NCBI RefSeq assembly: GCF_001754075.1
Contig: NZ_MIEH01000003.1
Location: 23,822-87,821 of the forward strand
Length of the DNA: 64,000 nucleotides
Reading direction: 5' to 3'
Source of the DNA: Merdimonas faecis
GTDB taxonomy: Bacteria > Bacillota > Clostridia > Lachnospirales > Lachnospiraceae
The stretch's first letter is position 1; every line of letters begins with the position of its first letter. A program made the position numbers and the translations under genes. The notes beneath the pieces are model-generated. The model was not told where the DNA came from. It did not search any database and worked only from the letters and a program-made list of their open reading frames with translations. This document shows, in pieces, positions 56,101-64,000 of the stretch.

Positions 56101-56372
56101 CGGAAAATTCGCTGAGAAATGCGGAAATGACGGTGGAAGATGATTACGGCATGATCGACGGTATCATCAATAACGGCCCAAAGGAGCCGACAGTGGCCCA
56201 GCTGGAACAACAGGCCCGCAGTGGTCAGCCCATTTCTCTTATGGACTTGGCAGCAGCCGTCCATCGAGAGGAACGGGAAAAGAAAAAGTCCGTAATGGAG
56301 CAGCTGAAAAGCCAGCCCAAGACGGAACACAAAAAGACAGCGCAAAAAAAGAGCGCGGAAAGGGAGCTTTGA
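53151..56372 (+). CDS. CHC2 zinc finger-ArdC-YodL fusion protein (ICE D)
   Basis: The 1073 residues begin with a primase-type CHC2 zinc finger (CCPFHDDKNPS...YFYCFGCGATGDVIDF). From residue 193 an ArdC-like ssDNA-binding region follows (FHRYSVNNTMLIYMQRP) with the metallopeptidase-like HETAHSKLHD. About 900-1000 is a YodL-like region. AAGGAG lies 11 nt before in-frame ATG 53727 (codon 193), so two genes appear fused with the old start retained. Roles in protecting or priming incoming single strands are plausible. Confidence 0.8.
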   Translation: MAESVFEAVKQSITVREAAQMYGIEVNRSGMACCPFHDDKNPSMKLNEEYFYCFGCGATGDVIDFTARLYNLSPKEAAEKLAQDFGLAYDSQAPPRRRHVRQKSEAQKFKEDRDHAFRVLADYFHLLRKWETDYTPKTPEENPHPRFMEAIQKKDYVGYLLDFFLENSPEEQKLWIAEHQSEIAKLERRVKFMADKTTNRERLQEITAGIEQGIKELFESEKYMRYLSVMSKFHRYSVNNTMLIYMQRPDATLVAGFNKWKNQFERHVKKGEHGITIIAPTPYKKKIEEMKRDPDTHAPILDADGKAVMEEKEIEIPMFRPVKVFDVSQTDGKPLPELASSLSGTVPHYEAFMEALRRSAPVPIEFEPMAENMDGYFSSDQQRIAIREGMSEVQTVSAAVHETAHSKLHDPKKYEAEPTWKIVMVSEGGTKHDFRLDFATEAEAEQAAAEEGWRYVDENRFEWRLEVEEDLTAVKQAAKNRNTEEVEAESISYAVCQYFGIQTGENSFGYIASWSKDKELKELRASLETINKTSCELINDIERNYKEICKERGIDLTAATEPQQDSIEQLAADIDQFTFDYDPYEYRNNADSREDALHELTATLRSGDASGVREWLQNIVNEDEPDETTQKAAELMGRLDQLVPMTEPEQLTEPENTESVQPSAEYREALLVLDDTSYLHVQPCDTGWDYTLYDVATMKQMDGGQLDGPDMGRSTAVSHICEDLGMGGKSIKYAPLSMIETLQEAAYHQMQEQVSQQTTEAAATQLPDAQEQALDEYPMPDPALTQDDLEKCGYLDGDLLPLSKERAYELMERDLTVYIVQEGENPEMAFDTADLDAHDGIFAVSREEWEQSPDFHEKVLERQDRQLEREQAFLSHEGNCFAIYQVSKDDPQNVRFMNLDWLQSHNLSVERSNYDLIYTAPLDGSGSTMEQLERLYEQFNLQKPVDFHSPSMSVSDIVAIKQNGQVSCHYCDSVGFTQVQGFLPENSLRNAEMTVEDDYGMIDGIINNGPKEPTVAQLEQQARSGQPISLMDLAAAVHREEREKKKSVMEQLKSQPKTEHKKTAQKKSAEREL
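53710..53729 (+). promoter_or_regulatory. Internal ribosome-binding site at the ArdC part of the fusion
   Basis: GGAAAGGAGAG precedes ATG 53727 by a normal distance and is in frame with the long gene, exactly where the ArdC-like domain begins. Confidence 0.5.
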
Positions 56373-56373
56373 T

Positions 56374-56589
56374 ATGAACAACTTCACCTTTGAGGAAACG
56401 AACCTTCTTTGCATCTACAACACCGGCAGCCGCACCGGGCTGATCGACGCTCTGACGGAGATGCGCGGTGAGCTTTCGCCGGAGGAAGCCGAGCTGCGGG
56501 AACTGACGGACAGCGCCCTGGGTAAACTCCAAGCTATGAACGACACCGAGTTTGCCGAACTGGAGCTGTACCCAGATTTCGACGAGTAA
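56374..56589 (+). CDS. Transposon-transfer-assisting (TTRAP) family protein (ICE D)
   Basis: The 71-residue acidic protein (MNNFTFEETNLLCIYNTGSR; KLQAMNDTEFAELE) is homologous to 10903-11112. It starts 1 bp after the ArdC/YodL stop with GGGAGC upstream. The function in transfer is unknown. Confidence 0.74.
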   Translation: MNNFTFEETNLLCIYNTGSRTGLIDALTEMRGELSPEEAELRELTDSALGKLQAMNDTEFAELELYPDFDE

Positions 56590-56668
56590 AAAACACACAT
56601 AAAGACCTGATGGGACGGCCTGATATGCCGTCCCATTTCTATTCAACATGAAGGGAGGACAGAAAACC

Positions 56669-59600
56669 ATGCCATCCAAAGCTGAATTTTACCGGCAGAT
56701 GGCCGAACAGGTATCGACCCAGCTTGTAGGCAGCTGGAAGGAGTGGACGGCTTTTCTCACCACCGCCGCCCGCCTTTATAAATACCCATTCCACGAGCAA
56801 ATGATGATTTACGCCCAGCGCCCGGATGCCACCGCCTGCGCCGAGTATGACCTGTGGAATGAAAAAATGGGACGGTATGTGCGCCGTGGCTCCAAGGGTA
56901 TTGCCCTGGTGGACGATTCCGGCGACAAGCTTCGCCTGCGCTATGTGTTCGATATTTCCGATACCGGCACCCGTGAACATTCCCGTACACCCTGGTTGTG
57001 GCAGCTGGAAGAACAGCACATTGGGCCTGTGTCGGCCATGCTGGAGCAAAACTACGGCGTTGCCGGTGACAATCTCGCCCAGCAGCTCACGGATGTAGCC
57101 GGAAAGCTGGCGAGTGAGTATTGGGACGATCATCAGAGAGATTTCCGCTATATCGTTGACGGTTCGTTCCTGGCGGAGTACGATGATTACAACATCGAAG
57201 TCCAATTTAAGTCCGCCGCCACCGTCAGTATCGCCTATGCCCTGATGTCTCGCTGTGGGCTGGATACGGAACAATATTTCCAGCATGAGGACTTCATGCC
57301 GATTTTCGATTTCAATACCCCGGCCACGGTTGGGGCGTTGGGCGCGGCGGTCAGCCAGATTAACCAGCAGGTTTTGCGGCAGATCGGCGTCACCATCCAG
57401 ATCTATGAGCGCGAGCAACTCGCGGAAAGGAGCGTTACACATGGAGAACAGCCTGACTTACACGATGAACGGAGATTATCAGATTCCCGACCTGAAGCTG
57501 ACCGAACAGCCGGAGAAGCCCCTGGGCAAGTACGGCAGGATGCGGAAAGCGTACCTGAAGGAACACCGGCCCCTGATTTACAATCAGCTGCTGCTGACCG
57601 AGAAGCTGTACCCGCACCTCATCGAGATCGACGAGACAGCGCAGAGCCGTCTGGAGCAGATGATGCCCCAGCTGGCGAAAGACGCGGGCGCGACGGAGCA
57701 GCTGAAAGCCAGCGACCCGATGCGCTGGGTGGGCCTGATGAACACCTGCAAAGCACAGGCCGAGGAGATTCTGATGGCGGAGCTTATTCACAGCTGAGTT
57801 TCTTCCTCTCCGAAGCAGAACAAATCAGAATCATAGATGAAGCAGAGAATGTGAAAACATCCTCTGCTTTTTCTTTTGCCCAGGCTGACATCGACCATGT
57901 GCTGCGGCTGGGCGGCAACACCTATCGCCAGAGAGAGCGCATTGTCGCGGCCTTTGAGGAGCAGAAGTCCACCACCGAGATCGCAGACACCCTGAAAACC
58001 CTGTACCATGGCGGCAACGGGATTGGCAGCATCACTGCATGGTATGCCGAGGATGGAATCCATCTTTCCCACGGCAAAACTGCCCGTTACGATAAGTCCG
58101 CCCAGGTCATTTCCTGGGAGAGTGCCGCTGAGCGTATCGGCCAGCTTTTGCAGGACGGCCAGTTTGCCACCAATGTGGAGCTGGCTGAGGCTGCGGGCTA
58201 TGAACGCTCCCTCCTCGCGGAAAAGTTCTGGAATCTGTACCACGATTTCAGCGAGGAAGCCAGAGAAGCTGGGTATCTGCCCATCCTTTCCAACAATCCG
58301 GGGCGCGGTTTCCCGGAGGAATCTGCATGGCTCACCGAACAGCTGAAAAGCCCGGAGTTTCGCCAGAACCTTGCGGAAGAATATGCTGCCTTCTGGACGG
58401 CCTACCAGCAGGATCGGGATTTGCTGCGCTTCCACTACCATAAACCCAAAGAAATTTGGGAGAACCTGCAAGATCTGTCCTTGCCTCGCACCACCTTTAC
58501 CTCTCAGTTGACGGAAGTACCTTCGGTCAAGCAGTTTATCTCTGAGGACGAGATCGACGCCGCCATGACCAGAGGCAGCGGATTTGAGGGCGGTAAGGGC
58601 CGAGTTTTCACCTTTTTCCAGGAACCCCATACGGATAAGGAAAAGGTGGATTTTCTCAAACATAAGTATGGTATTGGCGGTCACTCCCATGCCCTGTCCG
58701 GTGCAATGAAAAGCGATGAAAGCCACGACGGAAAAGGTCTGCACTACAAAAAAGACGGCTGCCCGGATGTGCATTTCACCTGGGAGAAAGTCGCCAAACG
58801 GATTACCGACCTGATCCAGAAGGGACGCTATCTCACAGAACAGGAACAGGCGGAGTATGACAAAATCCAGGCAGAAAAGGCCCTGGCGGAAGAAGATGCC
58901 CTGCAAGCCCAGCAGCCGGACCCGGCTGTGTGGGAATACAACGGCGTCAAGGAGCGCCACCCGGATGATATAATCCTCTACCAAATGGGGGATTTTTTTG
59001 AGCTGTACGGTGAGGACGCCAAAACTGCTGCTGCGGAACTGGACCTCAATCTCACGACCCGCGCTATCCCCGGCGGTGGCCGTGTGGAAATGTGCGGCTT
59101 TCCGGCAAACCGGCTGGAGCAGGTTGTGGAACAGCTGCGGGATAAGCATGATGTGACCATTTCCGCTGTCCCGAAGGGCGGCAGGGAGCGGCAGGAGTAT
59201 TCCATGCCCTCTATCGACCATGAGGCGGAACAGCACATCAATGCCCAGGAAGCGGAGTTTGGCGCAGACGGGACCAGAGTATTTCAGGAGACCGAAGCAG
59301 CCGCAGCCCCTACGATTCGAGAACTGCATGAGCAATACAAGCCCATTGTACTTGCCGCTGTTATGGAAGATGTGCCATATCGCAATGCCTGCGGTCACAG
59401 TGACCATGAGAACGCCGTGATCGAGGGCAATGCCGCTATTCGCCGTGCTGTCCTGGGATCTGGCAACATGGAGCTGCTCCGCCTCTATTCCGACACACCG
59501 GAGTTCCGCCAGCGCCTTCATCGAGAAATCATCGACGAGACCTATCCCAAGCTCCATGAGCTGCTGCACCCTCTCACGGACAATGACATCGACAAGGCTA

Positions 59601-62600
59601 TCCAGGACTGGAACGGCAAAATCGAAAGTAAACACGCCGTTGTCCGTTACATGGAGAAACATGGGCGGGAAAAAGATACCGCTGCATGGCTGGCCCATGA
59701 GTTTGACGGCGGCGATGGCAAAACCCCGTTTTCGGTTCGCCCGGAAAGCCCCGAAGGAACGGTGCTGCCCTGGCCCAAGGTACAGCGCCGGATCGCTCAG
59801 CTTATCAAGGAGGACCGGTTCTACACCGAAGCGGAACAGGACCGGTTCGACAACATCGACCCCATCGCCATTCGGGAGGCTTTGGCCGAGCGCGGCATTG
59901 TGAATGGTGAACTGGTGGATGAGGAAAAACTGGATAATGACCCATTCATCCAGCGTGTTATGGCGGATGTGGAGGCCATATCCAGAGAGAGCGTCCCGGC
60001 AGATGAGCCGGAACAGCCTTCTCCCCATAATTTGCGTGTTCTGGTTTCAGATGAGGAATACGCTGCGGCTCGTGGCACACTCCGGGAGCGAACCTCCTAC
60101 GATCCAGCGGTTCCTCCTTACAATGTGGGTGATATTGTCTATCTGGATGACCGGCCCCATCAGATCACAGAGCTGCGGGATGACACGGTGCAGCTGCTGC
60201 CCACCTGCATGAGATATCCCATCTACCGGGCTGAGAGCCGGGAACGGTTTGAGCAGCTTTTGCGGGAGGATAACCGCAACGACTTCTATACCGAATTCCT
60301 GCCTGCAAATCTGGATACGGTGGACCAGGACCTTCGGGATGTGCTGGCCCATGGCCTGATTGGTGAGGCGGACAAGGCGGAGCTTTCCGAGCTTCTTCGC
60401 AACGGCAAGAGTAACCAGGAGGTAGCCTTGTGGCTGAGCCGGGCCTATCCCAACATCGTGGAAACGATGGAGCTGGAGACCGGCGAGACCGCCGATTACC
60501 GCACGATGCCGGAAGGTATCGAGCTGGAAGTGCTGGATGCAGATGAAAAGCGTCTGGCCATGCTGTTCTTCCAGTGGAGCGAGGTTGCGCCTTTGCTGCG
60601 CGGGATGTATGCCCGTCAGTTGGACGGTTTTGAGCAGGAACGCCCCGAACCGGCTGCCGAAACCCCGGCCTTCCAAGCCGAGACTGTGGCTGTCTATCCG
60701 GGCGATAAGAACAATCTGCCCTATGATGTGGTTGTTCAGACCCTGCGAACCAATGAGCCGGAGCCGCCCACGCCTGCTGTCGAGCCGGAAAAGACTCTGG
60801 ATGAGGTACTGGACGAACACCCCGTTTCCATTCAGGTAAACGGCGAGTGGCAGACCTTCCCCAATGTCAAAGCTGCCGAGGAAGCCTCTTATGAGGAATA
60901 CAAGGCCAATCTGCGTCGCACCGCCGAGAATTTCCGTATCACTGACGATCACCTGGGCGAAGGCGGCCCCAAGGCTAAGTTCCAGGCCAATGTCGAGGCA
61001 ATCAAGCTGCTGAAATACCTGGAGGAAACCACCGAGCAGGCAACGCCGGAACAGCAGAAAATCCTTTCTCGGTATGTGGGCTGGGGCGGCCTTGCCGATG
61101 CCTTTGACCCCGACAAGGAAAGCTGGAGCAAGGAATATGCCCAGCTGAAGGAACTGCTGACCCCGGAGGAATACGCTGCTGCCAGAGGTTCCACCCTCAA
61201 CGCGCACTACACCAGCCCTACGGTCATCAAAGCGATTTACGAGGCTGTGGGCCGCATGGGATTTGAGACCGGCAACATCCTGGAGCCGTCCTGTGGTGTA
61301 GGCAATTTCTTCGGTATGCTGCCGGAGGAAATGCGAAACAGCCGTCTTTACGGCGTGGAGCTGGATTCCATCAGCGGGCGTATTGCCCAGCAGCTCTACC
61401 CCAAGGCCGACATCACCGTGGCAGGGTTTGAGACCACCGACAGGCGGGATTTCTACGATCTGGCGGTGGGTAATGTACCGTTTGGCCAGTATCAGGTTCG
61501 GGATAAAGCCTATGACAAGCTGAATTTCAGCATTCACAACTACTTTTTCGCCAAGGCTCTGGATCAGGTTCGTCCCGGTGGCGTGGTGGCCTTTGTCACC
61601 AGCCGCTACACGATGGACGCCAAGGATTCCACCGTGCGCCGGTATCTTGCTCAGCGCGCCGAACTGCTGGGGGCCATCCGTCTGCCCAATGACGCTTTCA
61701 AAAAGAACGCAGGTGCCGAGGTCGTTTCGGACATCATCTTCCTGCAAAAGCGTGACCGTCCGTTGGACATCGTGCCGGAGTGGACGCAGACCGGGCAGAC
61801 CGAGGACGGCTTTGCCATCAACCGCTATTTCCTGGACCACCCGGAAATGGTGCTGGGCCGACAGGAACCGGAAAGCACCGCCCACGGCATGGACTACACC
61901 GTGAACCCCATCGAGGGGCTGGAGCTTGCCGATCAGCTGCATGATGCCGTGAAGTACATTCGCGGCACCTACCAGGAGGCCGAGCTGCCGGAGCTGGGCG
62001 AGGGCGAAGCCATCGACACTTCTATCCCTGCTGACCCCAATGTGAAAAATTACTCCTACACCGTTGTGGACGGCGATGTGTATTACCGTGAAAACAGCTG
62101 TATGGTACGGCCTGACCTGAATGCCACCGCCGAAGCCCGTGTGAAAGGACTGGTGGGTCTGCGAGAATGTGTCCAGCAGCTCATTGATCTGCAAATGGAC
62201 GCCGCCACACCGGACAGCGCCATCCAGGACAAACAGGCCGAACTGAACCGGCTCTATGACAGCTTCTCTGCAAAATATGGTCTTATCAATGACCGGGCGA
62301 ACCGGCTGGCCTTTGCTGATGATTCCAGCTACTATCTGCTCTGCGCGCTGGAAGTCATTGACGAGGACGGCAAGCTGGAGCGCAAGGCGGATATGTTCAC
62401 CAAGCGCACCATCAAGCCCCACAAGGCGGTGGACACTGTGGATACCGCAAGTGAAGCTCTGGCCGTATCAATTTCCGAAAAAGCCTTTGTCGATATGGCG
62501 TATATGGCGGAGTTGACCGGCAAGACCGGCGACGAACTGGCCGCCGAGCTAAAAGGCGTGATCTTCCGTGTACCTGGGCAGTTGGAGAAAGACGGCACTC

Positions 62601-63979
62601 CCCATTATGTAACAGCCGACGAATACCTGTCCGGCAATGTGCGGCGCAAGCTGCGTCAGGCACAGCGGGCCGCACAGCAGGACCCTTCCTTTGCAGTCAA
62701 TGTGGAGGCCCTTACCGCTGCCCAGCCCAAAGACCTGGATGCGTCGGAGATTGAGGTGCGCCTGGGCGCTACCTGGATCGACAAAGAGTACATCCAGCAG
62801 TTTATGTATGAGACCTTCGACACGCCGTTTTATCTCCAGCGCAATATCGAGGTCAACTATTCTTCTTTCACCGCTGAGTGGCAGATCACCGGCAAAAGCT
62901 CTGTAAGCCAGAACAATGTGGCAGCCTATACCACCTACGGAACCAGCCGTGCCAATGCCTACAAGATTCTGGAGGACAGCCTGAACCTGCGGGATGTCCG
63001 TATCTACGACACCATAGAGGATGCAGACGGCAAAGAGCGCCGGGTGTTGAATGCCAAAGAGACCACCCTGGCCGCCCAAAAGCAGCAAGCGATCCGGGAC
63101 GCTTTCAAAGACTGGATTTGGAAAGACCCGGACCGCCGCCAAGCTCTGGTCCGCCAGTACAATGAGGAAATGAACTCCACCCGTCCCCGTGAATACGACG
63201 GCGGACACATTACTTTCGGTGGTATGAACCCGGCCATCACCTTGCGGGAACACCAGAAAAACGCTATCGCTCATGTGCTGTACGGCGGCAATACGCTGCT
63301 GGCACACGAGGTAGGCGCTGGCAAAACCTTTGAAATGGTGGCTGCCGCCATGGAGAGTAAGCGCCTGGGCTTGTGTCAGAAATCCCTCTTTGTGGTGCCG
63401 AACCATCTGACCGAACAATGGGCGTCGGAGTTTCTGCGGCTCTATCCTTCCGCCAACATTCTTGTCACCACCAAAAAGGACTTTGAGACCCACAACCGCA
63501 AGAAGTTCTGCGCCCGCATTGCCACCGGCGATTATGACGCCATCATCATGGGACACAGCCAGTTTGAGAAAATCCCCATCAGCCGAGAGCGTCAGGAACG
63601 GCTCCTTCAGGAGCAGATCGACGAGATCACCGAGGGCATTGCCGAGGTGAAGTACAGCGGCGGTGAGCGTTTCACGGTCAAGCAGTTGGAACGCACCAAG
63701 AAGTCCCTGGAAGCCCGGCTGGAGAAATTGCAGGCCGAGAGCCGCAAGGACGATGTGGTAACATTCGAGCAGTTGGGTGTGGACCGCCTGTTCGTCGATG
63801 AGGCGCATAACTATAAAAACCTGTTTTTATACACCAAGATGCGGAATGTGGCAGGTCTCTCCACAAGCGATGCCCAAAAGTCCAGCGATATGTTTGCAAA
63901 GTGTCGCTATATGGATGAACTGACCGGAAACCGTGGTGTGATTTTCGCCACTGGCACCCCCGTATCGAACAGCATGACC
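56669..63979 (+). CDS. Giant ArdC / MutS-I / N6-methylase / Snf2 helicase protein (ICE D), interrupted at its 3' end
   Basis: At least 2437 codons. The N-terminus is ArdC-like (YKYPFHEQMMIYAQRPDATA). A disordered arginine/glutamate-rich stretch overlies tnpV. At about 750-835 is a MutS domain-I-like module (ILYQMGDFFELYGEDAK). An N6-methylase follows with EPSCGVGNF near 1540 and NVPFG near 1600. A Snf2/DEAH ATPase ends the frame, with HEVGAGKT near 2212, DEAH near 2377 and motif III ATGTPVSNSMT. Here the frame is cut by foreign sequence. ATG 56669 follows GGGAGG by 10 nt. It likely remodels and protects the transferred DNA. Confidence 0.87.
57441..57797 (+). CDS. tnpV: TnpV-family protein overprinted within the giant gene
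   Basis: The 118-residue protein starts MENSLTYTMNGDYQIPDLKL and contains GKYGRMRKAYLKEHRP and SDPMRWVGLMNTCKAQAEEI, the pattern of TnpV proteins. AAAGGAG lies 8 nt before ATG 57441. It lies wholly inside the giant gene in another frame, where the giant frame reads as a low-complexity D/E/R/G-rich linker. The family is widespread and structured, so it is probably the older of the two frames. Confidence 0.78.
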   Translation: MENSLTYTMNGDYQIPDLKLTEQPEKPLGKYGRMRKAYLKEHRPLIYNQLLLTEKLYPHLIEIDETAQSRLEQMMPQLAKDAGATEQLKASDPMRWVGLMNTCKAQAEEILMAELIHS

Positions 63980-64000
63980 GTGCGCCCGTAAGGGGCTGTA
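63980..64000 (+). mobile_element. Probable 5' end of a group II intron in the Snf2 gene
   Basis: Immediately after the codons for GTPVSNSMT the sequence becomes GTGCGCCCGTAAGGGGCTGT and stops matching a Snf2 gene; a stop follows four codons later. Bacterial group II introns begin with GUGYG, and GCCC-GTAA-GGGGC could form the first domain I helix. Only 21 bp are visible, so the identity is provisional. Confidence 0.55.

Larger units (their letters stand above)
43541..64000 (+). mobile_element. ICE D: outer integrative conjugative element, partial
   Basis: From the 3' half of maff2 onward, the VirB6-like, PrgI, VirB4, CD1108-like, DUF4315, DUF4366, topB, ArdC/YodL, TTRAP and giant Snf2-type genes run in one plus-strand operon, collinear with the minus-strand operon of ICE A. 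The 5' half of maff2, VirD4, the relaxase and the recombinase must lie outside the window. Confidence 0.88.

Noticed and set aside
53757..56414. Open frame of 885 codons on the minus strand opposite the ArdC/YodL gene
   Set aside because: Composition is leucine/histidine/valine-rich without domains, typical of an antisense shadow; the plus strand holds clear CHC2, ArdC and YodL regions.
57788..63808. Very long minus-strand open frames opposite the giant gene
   Set aside because: They follow the codon bias of the plus-strand protein and contain no motifs; the plus strand has methylase and helicase motifs.
63979..64000. Natural C-terminus of the giant Snf2 protein at 63991
   Set aside because: The stop comes directly after helicase motif III, before the second RecA-like domain, in sequence resembling a group II intron start.

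Overview
The window looks like DNA of a gut-type Bacillota (Clostridia; Lachnospiraceae or Oscillospiraceae are the best guess). The conjugation modules are of the CD1107/CD1108/PrgI/Maff2 kind, the resistance genes have Tet(M)/Tet(O)-like leaders, and GC-rich transfer genes alternate with AT-rich cargo. I see no chromosomal housekeeping gene, rRNA, tRNA or CRISPR array. Essentially all 64 kb is mobile DNA.

The elements are nested like Russian dolls. (1) An outer ICE, 'ICE D', occupies 43541-64000 and runs off the right edge. (2) Its maff2 gene is split by a Tn4451-like mobilizable transposon, 'Tn C', whose ends lie at 1-3408 and 42017-43542; its left terminus is outside the window. (3) The serine recombinase gene tnpX of Tn C is split by a complete 38.6-kb ICE, 'ICE A' (3409-42018). 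(4) The maff2 gene of ICE A is split by a complete 12.4-kb relative of Tn C, 'Tn B' (25637-38068), carrying a tetracycline-resistance gene and an rRNA methyltransferase. (5) At the right edge the Snf2-like gene of ICE D is cut in helicase motif III by what looks like the 5' end of a group II intron (63980). Each split gene whose two halves are visible rejoins exactly in frame if its insert is removed at a 2-bp core, so excision should restore each host gene.

Region by region. 1-3408: Tn C relaxase tail, cysteine-rich protein, RepA with internal 23-bp iterons, DnaC-like helicase loader, TnpW, a small AT-rich gene, and the first 62 codons of tnpX. 3409-8427: ICE A large serine recombinase, TnpW, a strongly structured non-coding stretch, a Sigma-70/HTH pair, and an attenuator-controlled cassette with a Cfr/RlmN-like radical SAM methyltransferase and a cysteine-rich KTR protein. 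8521-14958: regulator, oriT candidate, MobC, relaxase, an ArdA-ArdC-YodL anti-restriction fusion and a second inverted oriT-like element. 14955-25636: topoisomerase III, CD1107- and CD1108-like proteins, an orphan DNA methyltransferase, VirB4, PrgI, an unusual radical SAM gene, the VirB6-like channel protein and the 3' end of maff2. 25637-38068: Tn B. 38069-42018: the 5' end of maff2, VirD4, PcfB, a RepA-like protein and the right end of ICE A. 42019-43450: the rest of the Tn C tnpX. 43541-63979: the ICE D transfer operon, ending in a giant ArdC/MutS-I/N6-methylase/Snf2 protein that contains an overprinted tnpV.

How it works together: each ICE encodes a type IV secretion apparatus, DNA processing and anti-restriction functions. 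Each Tn encodes its own relaxase and replication genes but would need an ICE channel to transfer. Here the Tn inactivates an ICE channel gene (maff2), and the ICE inactivates the Tn recombinase. The result is a reciprocal, potentially recursive parasitism whose order of excision is fixed by the nesting.
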